64,000 bases of DNA from Muribaculaceae bacterium (lineage in GTDB: Bacteria > Bacteroidota > Bacteroidia > Bacteroidales > Muribaculaceae): positions 17,408 through 81,407 of the forward strand of contig JAGAYZ010000021.1 of the NCBI GenBank assembly GCA_017940245.1, given 5' to 3'. Within the stretch, counting starts at the first letter, position 1. The number at the start of each line of letters is the position of its first letter. Made by a program: the position numbers and the translations under genes. Shown piece by piece: positions 41,941-53,478 of this stretch. The notes below the pieces were generated by a model. It did not search any database and was not told the origin of the DNA. It was given only the letters and a program-made list of their open reading frames with translations.

Positions 41941-42273
41941 ATGGATTACAAAAAAACTAACGCACCACAGACCACCACCGTTCACGACTTGGTAGAAATG
42001 GCTGAGCCTACGGGCAACATCTACGAAACAGTGTGCATAATCGGCAAACGAGCCAACCAGATTTCGGCCGAAATGAAATCGGACCTAGAAAAGAAACTGC
42101 AAGAGTTCGCCACCATGACCGACAACCTGGAAGAGATTTCTGAGAACCGCGAGCAGATTGAAATTTCTCGCTTCTACGAGAAACTGCCCAAGCCCACCCT
42201 GATTGCCACACAGGAATATCTCGACAACAAGCTTGCCTACCGCAACATCAGTAAAGAGCGCGAAGAACTTTAG
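41941..42273 (+). CDS. rpoZ: RNA polymerase omega subunit (Bacteroidota type)
   Basis: 110 residues. IYETVCIIGKRANQISAEMKSDLEKKLQEF corresponds to the omega core motif (R-A-x-Q-I/L), embedded in a longer chain with an acidic middle (NLEEISENREQIE), as seen in Bacteroidota omega proteins. Stabilises the beta' subunit. The bamD-rpoZ pairing, as I recall it from the phylum, supports the call. Followed at once by a terminator. Confidence 0.88.
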   Translation: MDYKKTNAPQTTTVHDLVEMAEPTGNIYETVCIIGKRANQISAEMKSDLEKKLQEFATMTDNLEEISENREQIEISRFYEKLPKPTLIATQEYLDNKLAYRNISKEREEL

Positions 42274-42301
42274 TTCTATAGACACCGAACAAACAACAAA
42301 C

Positions 42302-42333
42302 GAGAGCCCCCCAACAGAGCGGGCTCTTTTTTT
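42302..42333 (+). terminator. Terminator of bamD-rpoZ
   Basis: GAGAGCCC / GGGCTCT stem followed by seven T residues: a standard intrinsic terminator. Confidence 0.9.
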
Positions 42334-42496
42334 GTTTCCTTGTTATTACCGTATATTGGGCCTCTGTCGCAAAAATGTGCATGGTGGGGGTGATATCGTC
42401 AAATGGGTGATATCCGACCGCTGGCTTAAACTCAGCGATATGGAGACCCGCTGGAAACAAGTCGGGAGACATCTTTCTACTGACCTAGCGGTTTGC

Positions 42497-42545
42497 AAAA
42501 AAGAATACACTGATTATCAAGGTTAACTTAACAATCAGCGTATTC
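42497..42545 (-). terminator. Terminator of tRNA-Gly
   Basis: GAATACACTGATT (42503-42515) pairs with AATCAGCGTATTC (42533-42545) with one mismatch; on the minus strand the stem is followed by TTTTTTGC. Lies 9 bases past the tRNA 3' end. Confidence 0.8.
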
Positions 42546-42554
42546 TAAAAGTTG

Positions 42555-42627
42555 AGCGGTAGACGGGACTCGAACCCGCGGCCCTCAGCTTGGGAAGCTG
42601 ATGCTCTACCAACTGAGCTACTACCGC
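42555..42627 (-). tRNA. tRNA-Gly (anticodon CCC)
   Basis: 73 bases including the discriminator. Acceptor stem GCGGTAG / CTACCGC; D-arm AGCTCAGTTGGTAGAGC; anticodon stem TCAGC / GCTGA with loop TTCCCAA, giving CCC; T-arm with GGTTCGAGTCCC. CCA is not encoded. A terminator follows. Codons read: GGG. Confidence 0.95.
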
Positions 42628-42649
42628 AATATTATGTTTTGCTGCCTTC

Positions 42650-43000
42650 TTAGCGCATGGCCGTCGACTCACCGAGGGCTGAGCCTATGTAGGTCACACT
42701 GTCGCCATATTCGGTGGTCACATATTTAACTGTAATTGTGTCACCTATTTCCCAGGAGAAATCGGCCAATTCGGACGCCAACTCAAAGTCGAGAGTATCA
42801 TTTCCCGAAGCCATATAAATATTACGGCGGCTACCATCAAACACGATTCCAGTCACTGTTATTTCACCTGACTTCAATGCGGTAGAGTCAACTTCCTGAA
42901 CAGTGCTGTCGGAAGATTGATTTGATGCCCCCGACCACCCTTCGCATGATGCCAGTGAAAGCATCGCAAGCGACATGAAGGTGTAGATTAAACGTCTCAT
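42650..43000 (-). CDS. Small lipoprotein of unknown function
   Basis: 116 residues. The signal ends in lipobox LASC with Cys19. The mature part has a Ser/Asp-rich linker (NQSSDSTVQEVDS) and a small beta-rich domain (EITVTGIVFDGSRRNIYMASGNDTLDFEL, WEIGDTITVKYV) that could be OB-like. No family recognised. It has its own promoter and lies just upstream of tRNA-Gly on the same strand, 22 bases away. Confidence 0.75.
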   Translation of the reverse strand: MRRLIYTFMSLAMLSLASCEGWSGASNQSSDSTVQEVDSTALKSGEITVTGIVFDGSRRNIYMASGNDTLDFELASELADFSWEIGDTITVKYVTTEYGDSVTYIGSALGESTAMR

Positions 43001-43025
43001 AATCGTTGGATTTGAAAATGCAGTG

Positions 43026-43057
43026 CAAAATTACACACTTTTATCCAATCTAACAAA
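43026..43057 (-). promoter_or_regulatory. Promoter of the small lipoprotein gene
   Basis: Minus strand TTTG (43054-43057), 20-base spacer, TAATTTTG (43026-43033): exact consensus. Box ends 25 bases before the ATG at 43000. May also drive the tRNA. Confidence 0.8.
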
Positions 43058-43130
43058 TTATCATCTCAATTTTTAGTTACTGCCAAGAATTGCGGCCGAG
43101 AAGAAGCAGAACTTCCTATTAGTCTAGCAC

Positions 43131-43172
43131 AAAAAAACAGGACCGGCTATGGCTTTGCGCCAGGCCGGCCCT
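43131..43172 (-). terminator. Terminator of the ribonuclease G gene
   Basis: On the minus strand AGGGCCGGC pairs with GCCGGTCCT (one G-T) across a 15-base loop, then TGTTTTTTT. Confidence 0.88.
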
Positions 43173-43184
43173 GATGACGTAGGA

Positions 43185-44828
43185 TTAACTGTTATCCTCG
43201 TTTTTGTCAGCGTTGCGGTTTCTTGAGCGTTGTTCTTTTTTACTCGTGGAACTGCTGCTGGTGTCTTTTTCTTCTTTCAGGTCTATCTCGTTGTGCTCAT
43301 GGTCAAAGACACGATACTCAAGATAGTTGAGCGACTGGTCGGCCTTGATCTTAAATTTGCGACCGAACTCGCGTCGCCACTTCCAGTAATCACTGATGAG
43401 GCCTTTTTTAAGATACGCCTCAACAAAAGGATGGACATACATAATAAAGTTGACCACTTTAAGTGAGTTGACAAGGTAGTCAATCTTGTCTTTCAACTTT
43501 TCGGTAAAAAGTAGAGAAGGCTGCACCACACCCTTTCCTCCACATGAAGGGCATGTTTCTTCTGTCACGATATCCAGAGCCGGCCGCACACGTTGCCGTG
43601 TGATTTGCATCAAGCCAAACTTACTCAGGGGCAAGATGTTGTGCCGCGCCCGATCTTTAGCCATGAGTTCTTTCATGTGCTGATAAAGCTGCTGGCGATG
43701 CTCGGCCTTAGCCATGTCGATAAAGTCAATTACTATAATGCCGCCCATATCGCGCAGTCTGAACTGACGCGCTATTTCTTCGGCAGCAAGCAGATTGACG
43801 TTCAAGGCGTTGCTCTCTTGGTCGGTCGAAGCCTTTGAACGGTTGCCAGAGTTGACATCAATCACATGCAGTGCTTCTGTACTTTCTATGATTATGTATG
43901 CGCCCGATCGGAATGATACTGTCTTTCCAAATGAGGACTTGATTTGACGAGTGATGTTGAACTTGTCGAAGATGGGTGCCTCTTCGGTATAGAGTTTTAC
44001 AATTTCACTGCGGTCGGGGGCGATTAGGCTCACATAGCTATGTATCTGCTCATAAACGGTGGCATCGTTAACCGTAATACTTTCAAATTCAGGATTGAAG
44101 ATGTCGCGTATCTCGCCCACGGCGCGGCTCTCTTCTTCATAGAGCAGCGAAGGCGGATCACTATATTGCAACTTGGCAATGGCATCTTCCCAACTTTTGA
44201 GCAGCACTTTGAGTTCTGTGTTCAGTTCGGCGGCACGCTTATTTTCGGCCGAAGTGCGGATAATGATTCCGAAATTCTTTGGCTTGATACTCTCAATGAG
44301 ACTACGCAGGCGTTTTTTCTCGGCGTGGTCTTTAATCTTTTGGGATATCGAAATCTTGTCGTTGAACGGAGTAAGCACTAGAAAGCGCCCCGTGAAACTG
44401 ATTTCGGTGGTCAGACGCGGCCCTTTGGTTGAAATAGGCTCTTTGGCGACCTGCACGATGAGTTCTTGTCCCTGTGTAAGCACGTCGGCAACCGCCCCGT
44501 GCTTGCTAATGTCGGGCTGAAGTTTAAGTTTAGAAATACTCACCGGTTTTTTACCCCGATTCTCGCGTACCATCTTGATGAACTGAGCATAGGAGTTGAA
44601 CTGTGAACCTAAATCAAGGTAATGAAGAAAAGCGTCTTTGCTGTAGCCCACATTCACAAATGCGGCATTCAGTCCGGGCATCAGTTTCTTCACCTTGGCA
44701 AGGTAGAGGTTACCCACGGCATAGGAAGCATCACGCGATTCCCGTTGCAGCGACACCAGACGTCCGTCTTCGGTCAAGGCGGTGTTGATGGTGGTGGGTG
44801 TTACGTCAACTACTAAATCACTTCTCAT
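43185..44828 (-). CDS. rng: Ribonuclease E/G family (RNase G-like)
   Basis: 547 residues, the RNase G-like catalytic core with only a short acidic/Ser tail (KEEKDTSSSSTSKKEQRSRNRN) and no long RNase E scaffold. Seen: an S1 domain near the N-terminus (VGNLYLAKVKKLMPGLNAAFVNVGYSKDAFLHY), DVNSGNRSKAS and GGIIVIDFIDMAK with the two catalytic metal-binding Asp residues, and the zinc-link TCPSCGGKG. Cuts AU-rich single-stranded RNA, processing rRNA and mRNA. A strong terminator follows. The microprotein and HU genes lie upstream on the same strand. Confidence 0.94.
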   Translation of the reverse strand: MRSDLVVDVTPTTINTALTEDGRLVSLQRESRDASYAVGNLYLAKVKKLMPGLNAAFVNVGYSKDAFLHYLDLGSQFNSYAQFIKMVRENRGKKPVSISKLKLQPDISKHGAVADVLTQGQELIVQVAKEPISTKGPRLTTEISFTGRFLVLTPFNDKISISQKIKDHAEKKRLRSLIESIKPKNFGIIIRTSAENKRAAELNTELKVLLKSWEDAIAKLQYSDPPSLLYEEESRAVGEIRDIFNPEFESITVNDATVYEQIHSYVSLIAPDRSEIVKLYTEEAPIFDKFNITRQIKSSFGKTVSFRSGAYIIIESTEALHVIDVNSGNRSKASTDQESNALNVNLLAAEEIARQFRLRDMGGIIVIDFIDMAKAEHRQQLYQHMKELMAKDRARHNILPLSKFGLMQITRQRVRPALDIVTEETCPSCGGKGVVQPSLLFTEKLKDKIDYLVNSLKVVNFIMYVHPFVEAYLKKGLISDYWKWRREFGRKFKIKADQSLNYLEYRVFDHEHNEIDLKEEKDTSSSSTSKKEQRSRNRNADKNEDNS

Positions 44829-45004
44829 CGCAGAAGATTCATTTACATAATCATCTAGGAGCCATTGTGACTTGCTTAGGCAAGTTCACGGCTTGGGAAC
44901 AAAACACAGAGAACAAACTCATGCATGCAATGGTCGAGATAAGACGACTTGCGTCCGATGGGTTTGTTCTCAGTATGTGTGACATAATTAGTGAAAGAAT
45001 CTAA

Positions 45005-45097
45005 TTACTTCTTGTTTTTGTGACGATTCTTTCTAAGTCTTTTCTTGCGCTTGTGCGTTGCCATCTTGTGGCCTTTACGTTTTTTTCCGCTTGGCAT
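45005..45097 (-). CDS. Basic microprotein, AURKAIP1/COX24 (mS38)-like
   Basis: 30 residues, ATG at 45097 and TAA at 45005-45007. More than half the residues are Lys or Arg: MPSGKKRKGHKMATHKRKKR, then LRKNRHKNKK. This matches the very small basic proteins annotated in Bacteroidota with an AURKAIP1/COX24 domain, related to mitochondrial ribosomal protein mS38, so binding in the small ribosomal subunit is the likely role. It lies 43 bases downstream of the HU gene on the same strand. Such short frames are often missed by gene callers. Confidence 0.8.
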   Translation of the reverse strand: MPSGKKRKGHKMATHKRKKRLRKNRHKNKK

Positions 45098-45140
45098 ATT
45101 ACTTAGTTATTAAAAGTTTATAATTCAGTTCTCTCTTTTA

Positions 45141-45413
45141 TTATTTCACTTGCTCCATGAACACTTTCGCGGGCTTAAATGCCGGAATCTTGTGCTCGGG
45201 AATAATGATGGTGGTGTTCTTAGAAATATTGCGTGCAGTTTTCTGAGAGCGTGTCTTCACAATAAAGCTACCGAATCCGCGTAGATACACATTCTCACCG
45301 CTCGACAGCGAATCCTTAACCTGTTCCATAAACTGTTCAACTGTAATTAAAACTGACGCTTTGTCAATTCCTGTTGCCTTAGCAATTTCGCTAACGATGT
45401 CTGCTTTAGTCAT
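45141..45413 (-). CDS. HU/IHF-family DNA-binding protein
   Basis: 90 residues, canonical length. TKADIVSEIAKATGIDKASV helical start, then VYLRGFGSFIVKTRSQKTARN and the beta-arm with IIIPEHKIPAFKPAKVF (IP-x-x-x-x-x-F-K-P). The arm has IPEHKIPAF in place of the usual IPA-x-x-x-P-x-F, a Bacteroidota variant. Nucleoid-associated DNA bending. Probably cotranscribed with the basic microprotein downstream. Confidence 0.93.
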   Translation of the reverse strand: MTKADIVSEIAKATGIDKASVLITVEQFMEQVKDSLSSGENVYLRGFGSFIVKTRSQKTARNISKNTTIIIPEHKIPAFKPAKVFMEQVK

Positions 45414-45481
45414 TTTATAAAATTTATATGTGTTTAATGATTAACTATATTGTTCTACAACAGCATTTTAGCACGAATTTC

Positions 45482-45512
45482 GAGCACTTTTTTACGCCAT
45501 AAAAAAGGGCTC
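45482..45512. other. Hairpin in the HU upstream region
   Basis: GAGCACTTTTTTA pairs with TAAAAAAGGGCTC (one mismatch) around a 5-base loop. It sits 69 bases upstream of the HU start. It could be a terminator-like leader structure or a boundary; a T-run is included in the stem in both directions. Confidence 0.5.
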
Positions 45513-45759
45513 CTGTAAAAGCCGTTTCGAAAAATCTGCGCAAATATCGCACTTTTTTTTGAATTACGTGCTATCATTCAGCATTTTTTGTCAATATTTT
45601 CAAAAAAATTATCATTTGAGCCTTTGGCGATTAACTTCCACAGAAGGAGAAAATTGAATCAGCAGGATATTTTTTTCATCTGTTTTTAATTAACCACTTA
45701 CTATCGGCAAGACTAAAGCAAAAAATGATGATTGTTAATAATTATTTTAATATATGTGA

Positions 45760-45790
45760 TGGTTAAGTGAAATTTATTTCGTAAATTTGC
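45760..45790 (+). promoter_or_regulatory. Probable promoter of the nuo-atp cluster
   Basis: TAAATTTG (45783-45790) is an exact -7 box; ATGG (45760-45763), 19 bases earlier, is a weak -33 element. Leader of about 105 bases. Confidence 0.5.
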
Positions 45791-45899
45791 ACAACTTTTA
45801 AGTGAGGTATTGTGCGTTATTGCCAACATTCCGGCGGCAAAATTCACTATATCAGCACATTACCTTGTTATTTAAGAAATTCAAATTAATTTTTCAAAT

Positions 45900-46274
45900 A
45901 TGGATTTATCAGTATTCGGAATTCAAGGCACCACTATGGCGGTCACCGCGGCACTCACCGCAGTCACACTAGTAGCCGGTGCCCTGATTATCGCGTTCCT
46001 TGTTGGCCCACGCAGTTACACGGAAAAGAAGGGTGAGCCCTATGAGTGCGGTATCCCCACTCGTGGCGAGTCGATGGCTCAGTTCCATGTGGGTTACTAC
46101 CTGTTTTCCATCTTGTTCTTGATGTTTGATGTGGAGACTGTGTTTCTCTTTCCCTGGGCCACTATCTGCCGCGAACTGGGTCAGGGAGCACTGCTGGCCG
46201 TGGGAACATTCTTACTAATTCTAGTTTTAGGTCTGGCTTATGCCTGGAAGAAAGGAGCGTTGAGATGGAAATAA
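45900..46274 (+). CDS. nuoA: Complex I subunit NuoA
   Basis: 124 residues, three membrane segments. Conserved loop [32 protein letters not shown] with the cysteine typical of NuoA/ND3, and [12 protein letters not shown]. First gene of an 11-subunit complex I (A, B, CD, H, I, J, K, L, M, N) that lacks the NADH-binding module. Overlaps nuoB by 10 bases. Confidence 0.95.
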   Translation: MDLSVFGIQGTTMAVTAALTAVTLVAGALIIAFLVGPRSYTEKKGEPYECGIPTRGESMAQFHVGYYLFSILFLMFDVETVFLFPWATICRELGQGALLAVGTFLLILVLGLAYAWKKGALRWK

Positions 46275-46867
46275 AAAATCCGAAAATCAAAAGTATGAAG
46301 CACGAGGACTTCAAAGACAATGGATATATTGAAGACCTCGTGGCGCAGTTAAACGGAGCAGGTGTTAACGTTATAGTGGGCAAAGCCGACCAACTGATGA
46401 ACTGGAGCAGAGCCAATTCATTGTGGCCGTTCTGTTTCGGCACTAGTTGCTGTGCAATTGAGTTCATGTGCTTGGGTGCAGCCCGTTACGACATGGCTCG
46501 CTTTGGTGCCGAAGTTGCGCGCAACTCACCTCGCCAGGCCGACTATATCATGTGCCAGGGAACCATCACCTATCGCATGGCACCTGTGCTCAAGCGATTG
46601 TACGAACAAATGGCAGAGCCCAAATATGTCATTGCTTGCGGCGCTTGCACCGTGAGCGGAGGCCCGTTCAAGAACAGCTACTGCGTAGTAAAAGGCATTG
46701 ACGAGATCATCCCGGTGGATGTGTATCTGCCCGGATGCCCTCCCCGCCCCGAAGCCATGTTCTACGCCTTGATGCAGCTGCAACGCAAAATCAAGGTGAC
46801 CAAATTCTTTGGTGGAGCTAATCGCAAGGAAAAACTCACTTACGCACCCGAGAACAAAGCCGAGTGA
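46265..46867 (+). CDS. nuoB: Complex I subunit NuoB
   Basis: 200 residues from the ATG at 46265, supported by AAAGGAG at 46251-46257 with 7-base spacing. Carries cluster N2: the tandem cysteines in [13 protein letters not shown] and further ligands in [10 protein letters not shown] and [11 protein letters not shown]. Peripheral arm at the quinone site, next to NuoCD. An in-frame ATG at 46295 is possible but lacks such a site. Confidence 0.95.
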   Translation: MEIKNPKIKSMKHEDFKDNGYIEDLVAQLNGAGVNVIVGKADQLMNWSRANSLWPFCFGTSCCAIEFMCLGAARYDMARFGAEVARNSPRQADYIMCQGTITYRMAPVLKRLYEQMAEPKYVIACGACTVSGGPFKNSYCVVKGIDEIIPVDVYLPGCPPRPEAMFYALMQLQRKIKVTKFFGGANRKEKLTYAPENKAE

Positions 46868-46926
46868 TGCACTTGGCGATACGCAGTGATAGAAACCGAT
46901 TTTAAGAAGCATACATATTTAAATAT

Positions 46927-48576
46927 ATGGCAGAACTAAAAGAACTGATTGGAAAACTTTGTCCAACAGCACAATTCGATGACAGCGGCGAATTCCTTCT
47001 CGTCACCGTTGAAGATGCACACTGGCACCAACTTGCCTGCTCGCTAAAAACAGAGTTGCACTTCGACCAACTCATGGCTCTTGTGGGCATGGACTGGGGA
47101 ACCACATTAGGTGTGGTTTACTACCTGACCAACACCGTGACCGGCGACATCATCCACGTGAAAGTGGAAACAGACGACCGAGAGAATCCTCGCATACACA
47201 GCGTGAGCGATATTTGGGCCGTAGCCAACTATCAAGAGCGCGAAGCCTATGACTTCTTTGGCATCATCTTCATCAATCACCCCGACATGCGCCGCTTCTT
47301 CCTGCGCAACGACTGGGTGGGCCACCCTCTGCGCAAAGACTATGATGCCAGCCCTGAAAAAAATCCCATCCGACTCGACGACGAGACCAATGAAGATTAT
47401 ACCTGCTCTTATCGCGAAGACGAGAACGGCAAGGTTACAAAAGTAGACGGCAAAGTGTTCGAAGACGATGAATATGTCATCAATGTGGGTCCACAGCACC
47501 CATCCACCCATGGAGTGATGCGCTATCGTGTATCGCTAGATGGCGAGATGGTGAAAAAGGTGGACGTGGTGAGCGGATACATCCATCGAGGCATTGAAAA
47601 AATGTGCGAGTCACTCACCTATCCACAGACACTGCTCTATACCGAGCGCATGGACTATATGGCAGCTCATATCAATCGCCACTGCCTGTGCTTGTGCATT
47701 GAGAAGGCGCTGGGCATTGAAGTGCCTCGTCGTGCCGAACTGATTCGCCTGATGATGGATGAACTCATGCGTCTGTCGTCGCACCTGCTCAGTTATGGCT
47801 GCTTGACCATGGACCAAGGTGCTACCACCGCCTTTTTCTACGGTTTCCGCGACCGAGAACTGATTTACGACATCTTTGACCGCACATGCGGTGCCCGCAT
47901 GTCGATGAGTTATGCCACCATCGGTGGCGTGGTGGCCGATATCCACCCCGACTTCATCAAGGATGTGCGCCACGCATGCGATGTCATTGAAAAGAACATG
48001 AAGGAATACCATCAGCTCTTCACGGGCAACGTCATCGCACGCAACCGCATGGTGGGCGTGGGTGTGCTCAGCAAAGAACAAGCCATCGATTATGCCATCA
48101 CAGGCCCCTCTGGCCGCGCCAGCGGCTGCCACTGCGACGTGCGCAAGACCCACCCCTACTCGCTCTACAACGAGTTTGACTTTGATGAGGTGGTGCGCAC
48201 CGAGGGCGACAGCATGGCCCGTTATATGGTGCGTATGGATGAGATGGTTCAGTCCATCAAGATCCTGCGTCAAGCATGCGACAAGCTGGAGCAAGAAGGC
48301 ATCGAAGGGGAATATATTGCCAAGGTGCCCAAGATGATTAAACTGCCGGCCGGACACTGGTACCAGCAAGTAGAGGCAAGTCGCGGCACATTTGGCGTGT
48401 ATATCGAAAGCGATGGCGATCCCAAGCCATTCCAGAAGCCCACTCGCATGCACTTCCAGTCGCCATGCTTCAACCTCATCGGTGTGGTGGATCTCACCTG
48501 TCGCGATAATATGATTGCCGACTTGATTACCATCACGGCTTCTATCGACTTCGTGATTCCGGATATCGACCGCTAA
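46927..48576 (+). CDS. nuoCD: Complex I fused subunit NuoCD
   Basis: 549 residues. NuoC part (about 1-165) contains DIWAVANYQEREAYDFFGIIFINHPDMRRFFL; NuoD part starts with VGPQHPSTHGVMRY and includes DYMAAHINRH, CGARMSMSYATIGGV and the C-terminal CFNLIGVVDLTCRDNMIADLI region without the hydrogenase cysteines. Forms the quinone-binding cavity with NuoB. C and D are fused here as in E. coli and many Bacteroidota. Confidence 0.96.
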   Translation: MAELKELIGKLCPTAQFDDSGEFLLVTVEDAHWHQLACSLKTELHFDQLMALVGMDWGTTLGVVYYLTNTVTGDIIHVKVETDDRENPRIHSVSDIWAVANYQEREAYDFFGIIFINHPDMRRFFLRNDWVGHPLRKDYDASPEKNPIRLDDETNEDYTCSYREDENGKVTKVDGKVFEDDEYVINVGPQHPSTHGVMRYRVSLDGEMVKKVDVVSGYIHRGIEKMCESLTYPQTLLYTERMDYMAAHINRHCLCLCIEKALGIEVPRRAELIRLMMDELMRLSSHLLSYGCLTMDQGATTAFFYGFRDRELIYDIFDRTCGARMSMSYATIGGVVADIHPDFIKDVRHACDVIEKNMKEYHQLFTGNVIARNRMVGVGVLSKEQAIDYAITGPSGRASGCHCDVRKTHPYSLYNEFDFDEVVRTEGDSMARYMVRMDEMVQSIKILRQACDKLEQEGIEGEYIAKVPKMIKLPAGHWYQQVEASRGTFGVYIESDGDPKPFQKPTRMHFQSPCFNLIGVVDLTCRDNMIADLITITASIDFVIPDIDR

Positions 48577-48639
48577 TCACAGTCAATGTGCGGGTTATGA
48601 TATAATTTATTAAGTAAGAATTTAAAATACAATAACAAT

Positions 48640-49716
48640 ATGTTTGACTTTGCTTCTGTAGCCAACTGGCTCGATGAATGGCTCAATGGCCTGATGCCTT
48701 CATGGCTTGCCACCACTACCGAGTGCATCCTTGTGGCATTATTCCTGCTCATCGCCTACTCTGTGATAGCAATGATTTATATCATGTATGAGCGCTGGGT
48801 GTGCGGCTGGATACAATGTCGCCGTGGTCCATTACGCGTAGGACCTGCTGGAACGCTGCAGATTTTTGCCGACGTGGTGAAAATTCTTTCAAAAGAAATT
48901 ATCACCCTGTGGAGTAACGACAAGTTCTTGTTCTTCCTGGCTCCTTTCCTGGTTGTGCTGGCCTCTGTAATGACATTTGCCTGCCTGCCTTGGGGTAAAG
49001 GACTGCAGTTCATCGACTTCAACATCGGCGTGTTTTTCATCATTGCCGTCTCGTCAATAGGTGTGCTGGGTATCCTGCTGGCAGGATGGTCGAGCAACAG
49101 CAAGTACACCCTGATTGGTGCGATGCGTTCAGGTGCACAGATGATTAGTTATGAACTGTCGGTGGGCATTTCCATTCTCACCATCGTGTGTTTGGCCGGA
49201 ACCATGAGCATCACCGGCATTGTTGAGGCACAGGAAGATTGCTGGTTCCTGTTCAAGGGACACCTGCCTGCCTTGCTGGCCTTTATCATCTACATCATTG
49301 CCGCCAATGCCGAGAACAACCGTGGCCCGTTCGACCTTCCCGAAGCAGAGCATGAATTGACAGCCGGTTATCACACCGAGTATTCGGGTATCCACTACGG
49401 CCTGTTTTATCTTGCTGAATACCTCAACCTATTTGTGGTGAGTGGAATCGCTTCTTTGCTATTCTTAGGCGGATGGATGCCACTTCACATCCCCGGCCTT
49501 GACGGATTCAATGCCGTTATGGATTACATCCCGAGCACACTGTGGTTCCTGGGAAAAGCATTCTTTATGACCTTCATCTTCATGTGGATTCGTTGGTCGT
49601 TCCCCCGCGTGCGCATCGACCAAATGCTGGCACTCGAGTGGCGCTATCTCATGCCTATCGGACTCGTCAATTTGGTGGTAATGGCCATTGTGGTCACACA
49701 AGGCTGGCACTTATAA
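48640..49716 (+). CDS. nuoH: Complex I subunit NuoH
   Basis: 358 residues, about eight membrane segments. Conserved: RWVCGWIQCRRGPLRVGPAGTLQIFADVVKILSKE, RSGAQMISYELSVGISI, NRGPFDLPEAEHELTAGYHTEYSGI (acidic E-channel loop) and WIRWSFPRVRIDQML. Couples quinone reduction to proton pumping. It is the last nuo gene before the ATP synthase block begins 48 bases later. Confidence 0.96.
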   Translation: MFDFASVANWLDEWLNGLMPSWLATTTECILVALFLLIAYSVIAMIYIMYERWVCGWIQCRRGPLRVGPAGTLQIFADVVKILSKEIITLWSNDKFLFFLAPFLVVLASVMTFACLPWGKGLQFIDFNIGVFFIIAVSSIGVLGILLAGWSSNSKYTLIGAMRSGAQMISYELSVGISILTIVCLAGTMSITGIVEAQEDCWFLFKGHLPALLAFIIYIIAANAENNRGPFDLPEAEHELTAGYHTEYSGIHYGLFYLAEYLNLFVVSGIASLLFLGGWMPLHIPGLDGFNAVMDYIPSTLWFLGKAFFMTFIFMWIRWSFPRVRIDQMLALEWRYLMPIGLVNLVVMAIVVTQGWHL

Positions 49717-49752
49717 TTTATTGAATAAGTAAAACATTTATAAACACTATAA

Positions 49753-51270
<1,518 letters not shown>

Positions 51271-51355
51271 GTTATTAATTAGCCCCTGTCCTACTCTTTT
51301 CAAAAAAAGAGCTTGACTCACTAAAGAATAACATATAATTAAAGAAGTATCAACA

Positions 51356-51592
51356 ATGACACTCAAGATTATATCGGCTCAACAAATTGAGTTTGAAGGC
51401 GAAGTGACATCGGTCACGCTGCCGGGTGCGCTGGGTAAATTCCAGGTGCTCAATAATCATGCCGCCTTGATTGCCGCTCTTGCCGCCGGCCAGGTGACCT
51501 ATGTCACCTCAAGTGGCGAGACTCAAGAGCGCAACATCGATGGTGGTGTAGCTGATATCAAGAACAATGTCGTGAGTGTGTGCATGTATTAA
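51356..51592 (+). CDS. atpC: ATP synthase F1 subunit epsilon, short form
   Basis: 78 residues, only the N-terminal beta-sandwich (LKIISAQQIEFEGEVTSVTLPGALGKFQVLNNHAALIAAL). The C-terminal two-helix domain that inhibits ATP hydrolysis in E. coli and Bacillus (total about 135 residues) is missing; the stop comes directly after NNVVSVCMY. Short epsilon subunits are known in Bacteroidota, so this is not a frameshift. Rotor stalk component. Confidence 0.9.
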   Translation: MTLKIISAQQIEFEGEVTSVTLPGALGKFQVLNNHAALIAALAAGQVTYVTSSGETQERNIDGGVADIKNNVVSVCMY

Positions 51593-51596
51593 TGTT

Positions 51597-52956
<1,360 letters not shown>

Positions 52957-52974
52957 TTTTCCCTCCTATTTATA

Positions 52975-53472
52975 ATGGAACTGTTCACGCCTGAATTTGG
53001 CCTGGTGTTTTGGATGTTTGTGGCTTTTGCTTGCCTCTATTTCATCCTTGCCAAGTATGCATGGCCCTTCATCATCAAAAGCATGGAGGAACGTGCCGAC
53101 TTGATCGACAAGGGTGTGGCCTATGCACAAGAGGCCAAGTCACACCTCGACAATGCCAAGGCTGAGGCCGACAAGGTCGTAGCCGAGGCTCGCCAGCAAC
53201 AGGCCGAGATACTTCGCGATGCCGCCAAATTGCGCAATCAAATCATTGAGGACGCAAAGGGCGAAGCCGCCGCAGAAGCCAAGAAAGTTTCGGATGCAGC
53301 CATGCTTTCCATTGAGCAGTCGCGCAAAGAAAGCGAGAAGCAACTGCGCAAGGAAGTGAGCGAAATCGCACTGCAAATTGCAGAGAAAGTGCTCCGCAAG
53401 AACGTGAGTGACGATCAAGCGCAACGAGACTTGGTAGACAAGTATCTGAGTGAGGTTGAGACTAAAAACTAA
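52975..53472 (+). CDS. atpF: ATP synthase Fo subunit b
   Basis: 165 residues. One N-terminal membrane helix (LVFWMFVAFACLYFILAKYAWPF), then a long charged, Ala-rich coiled coil (about 35-160) forming the peripheral stalk. Only one b gene is present, so the stalk is a homodimer. Confidence 0.94.
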   Translation: MELFTPEFGLVFWMFVAFACLYFILAKYAWPFIIKSMEERADLIDKGVAYAQEAKSHLDNAKAEADKVVAEARQQQAEILRDAAKLRNQIIEDAKGEAAAEAKKVSDAAMLSIEQSRKESEKQLRKEVSEIALQIAEKVLRKNVSDDQAQRDLVDKYLSEVETKN

Positions 53473-53478
53473 TGCGAT

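Larger units (their letters stand above)
45414..45899. other. Divergent intergenic region, HU / nuoA
   Basis: 486 AT-rich bases. It holds a strong hairpin at 45482-45512, a probable nuo promoter at 45760-45790 and a 105-base nuoA leader. I see no open reading frame with coding character and no known RNA in it. Confidence 0.7.

Noticed and set aside
42274-42500. Possible small gene or gene remnant between rpoZ and tRNA-Gly
   Set aside because: A frame encoding GGGDIVKWVISDRWLKLSD-like sequence looks mildly protein-like, but it runs in from inside rpoZ, crosses the rpoZ terminator and has no start signal; too weak to call.
41921-42650. Integrative-element attachment site at tRNA-Gly
   Set aside because: No partial tRNA 3' duplication and no integrase nearby.
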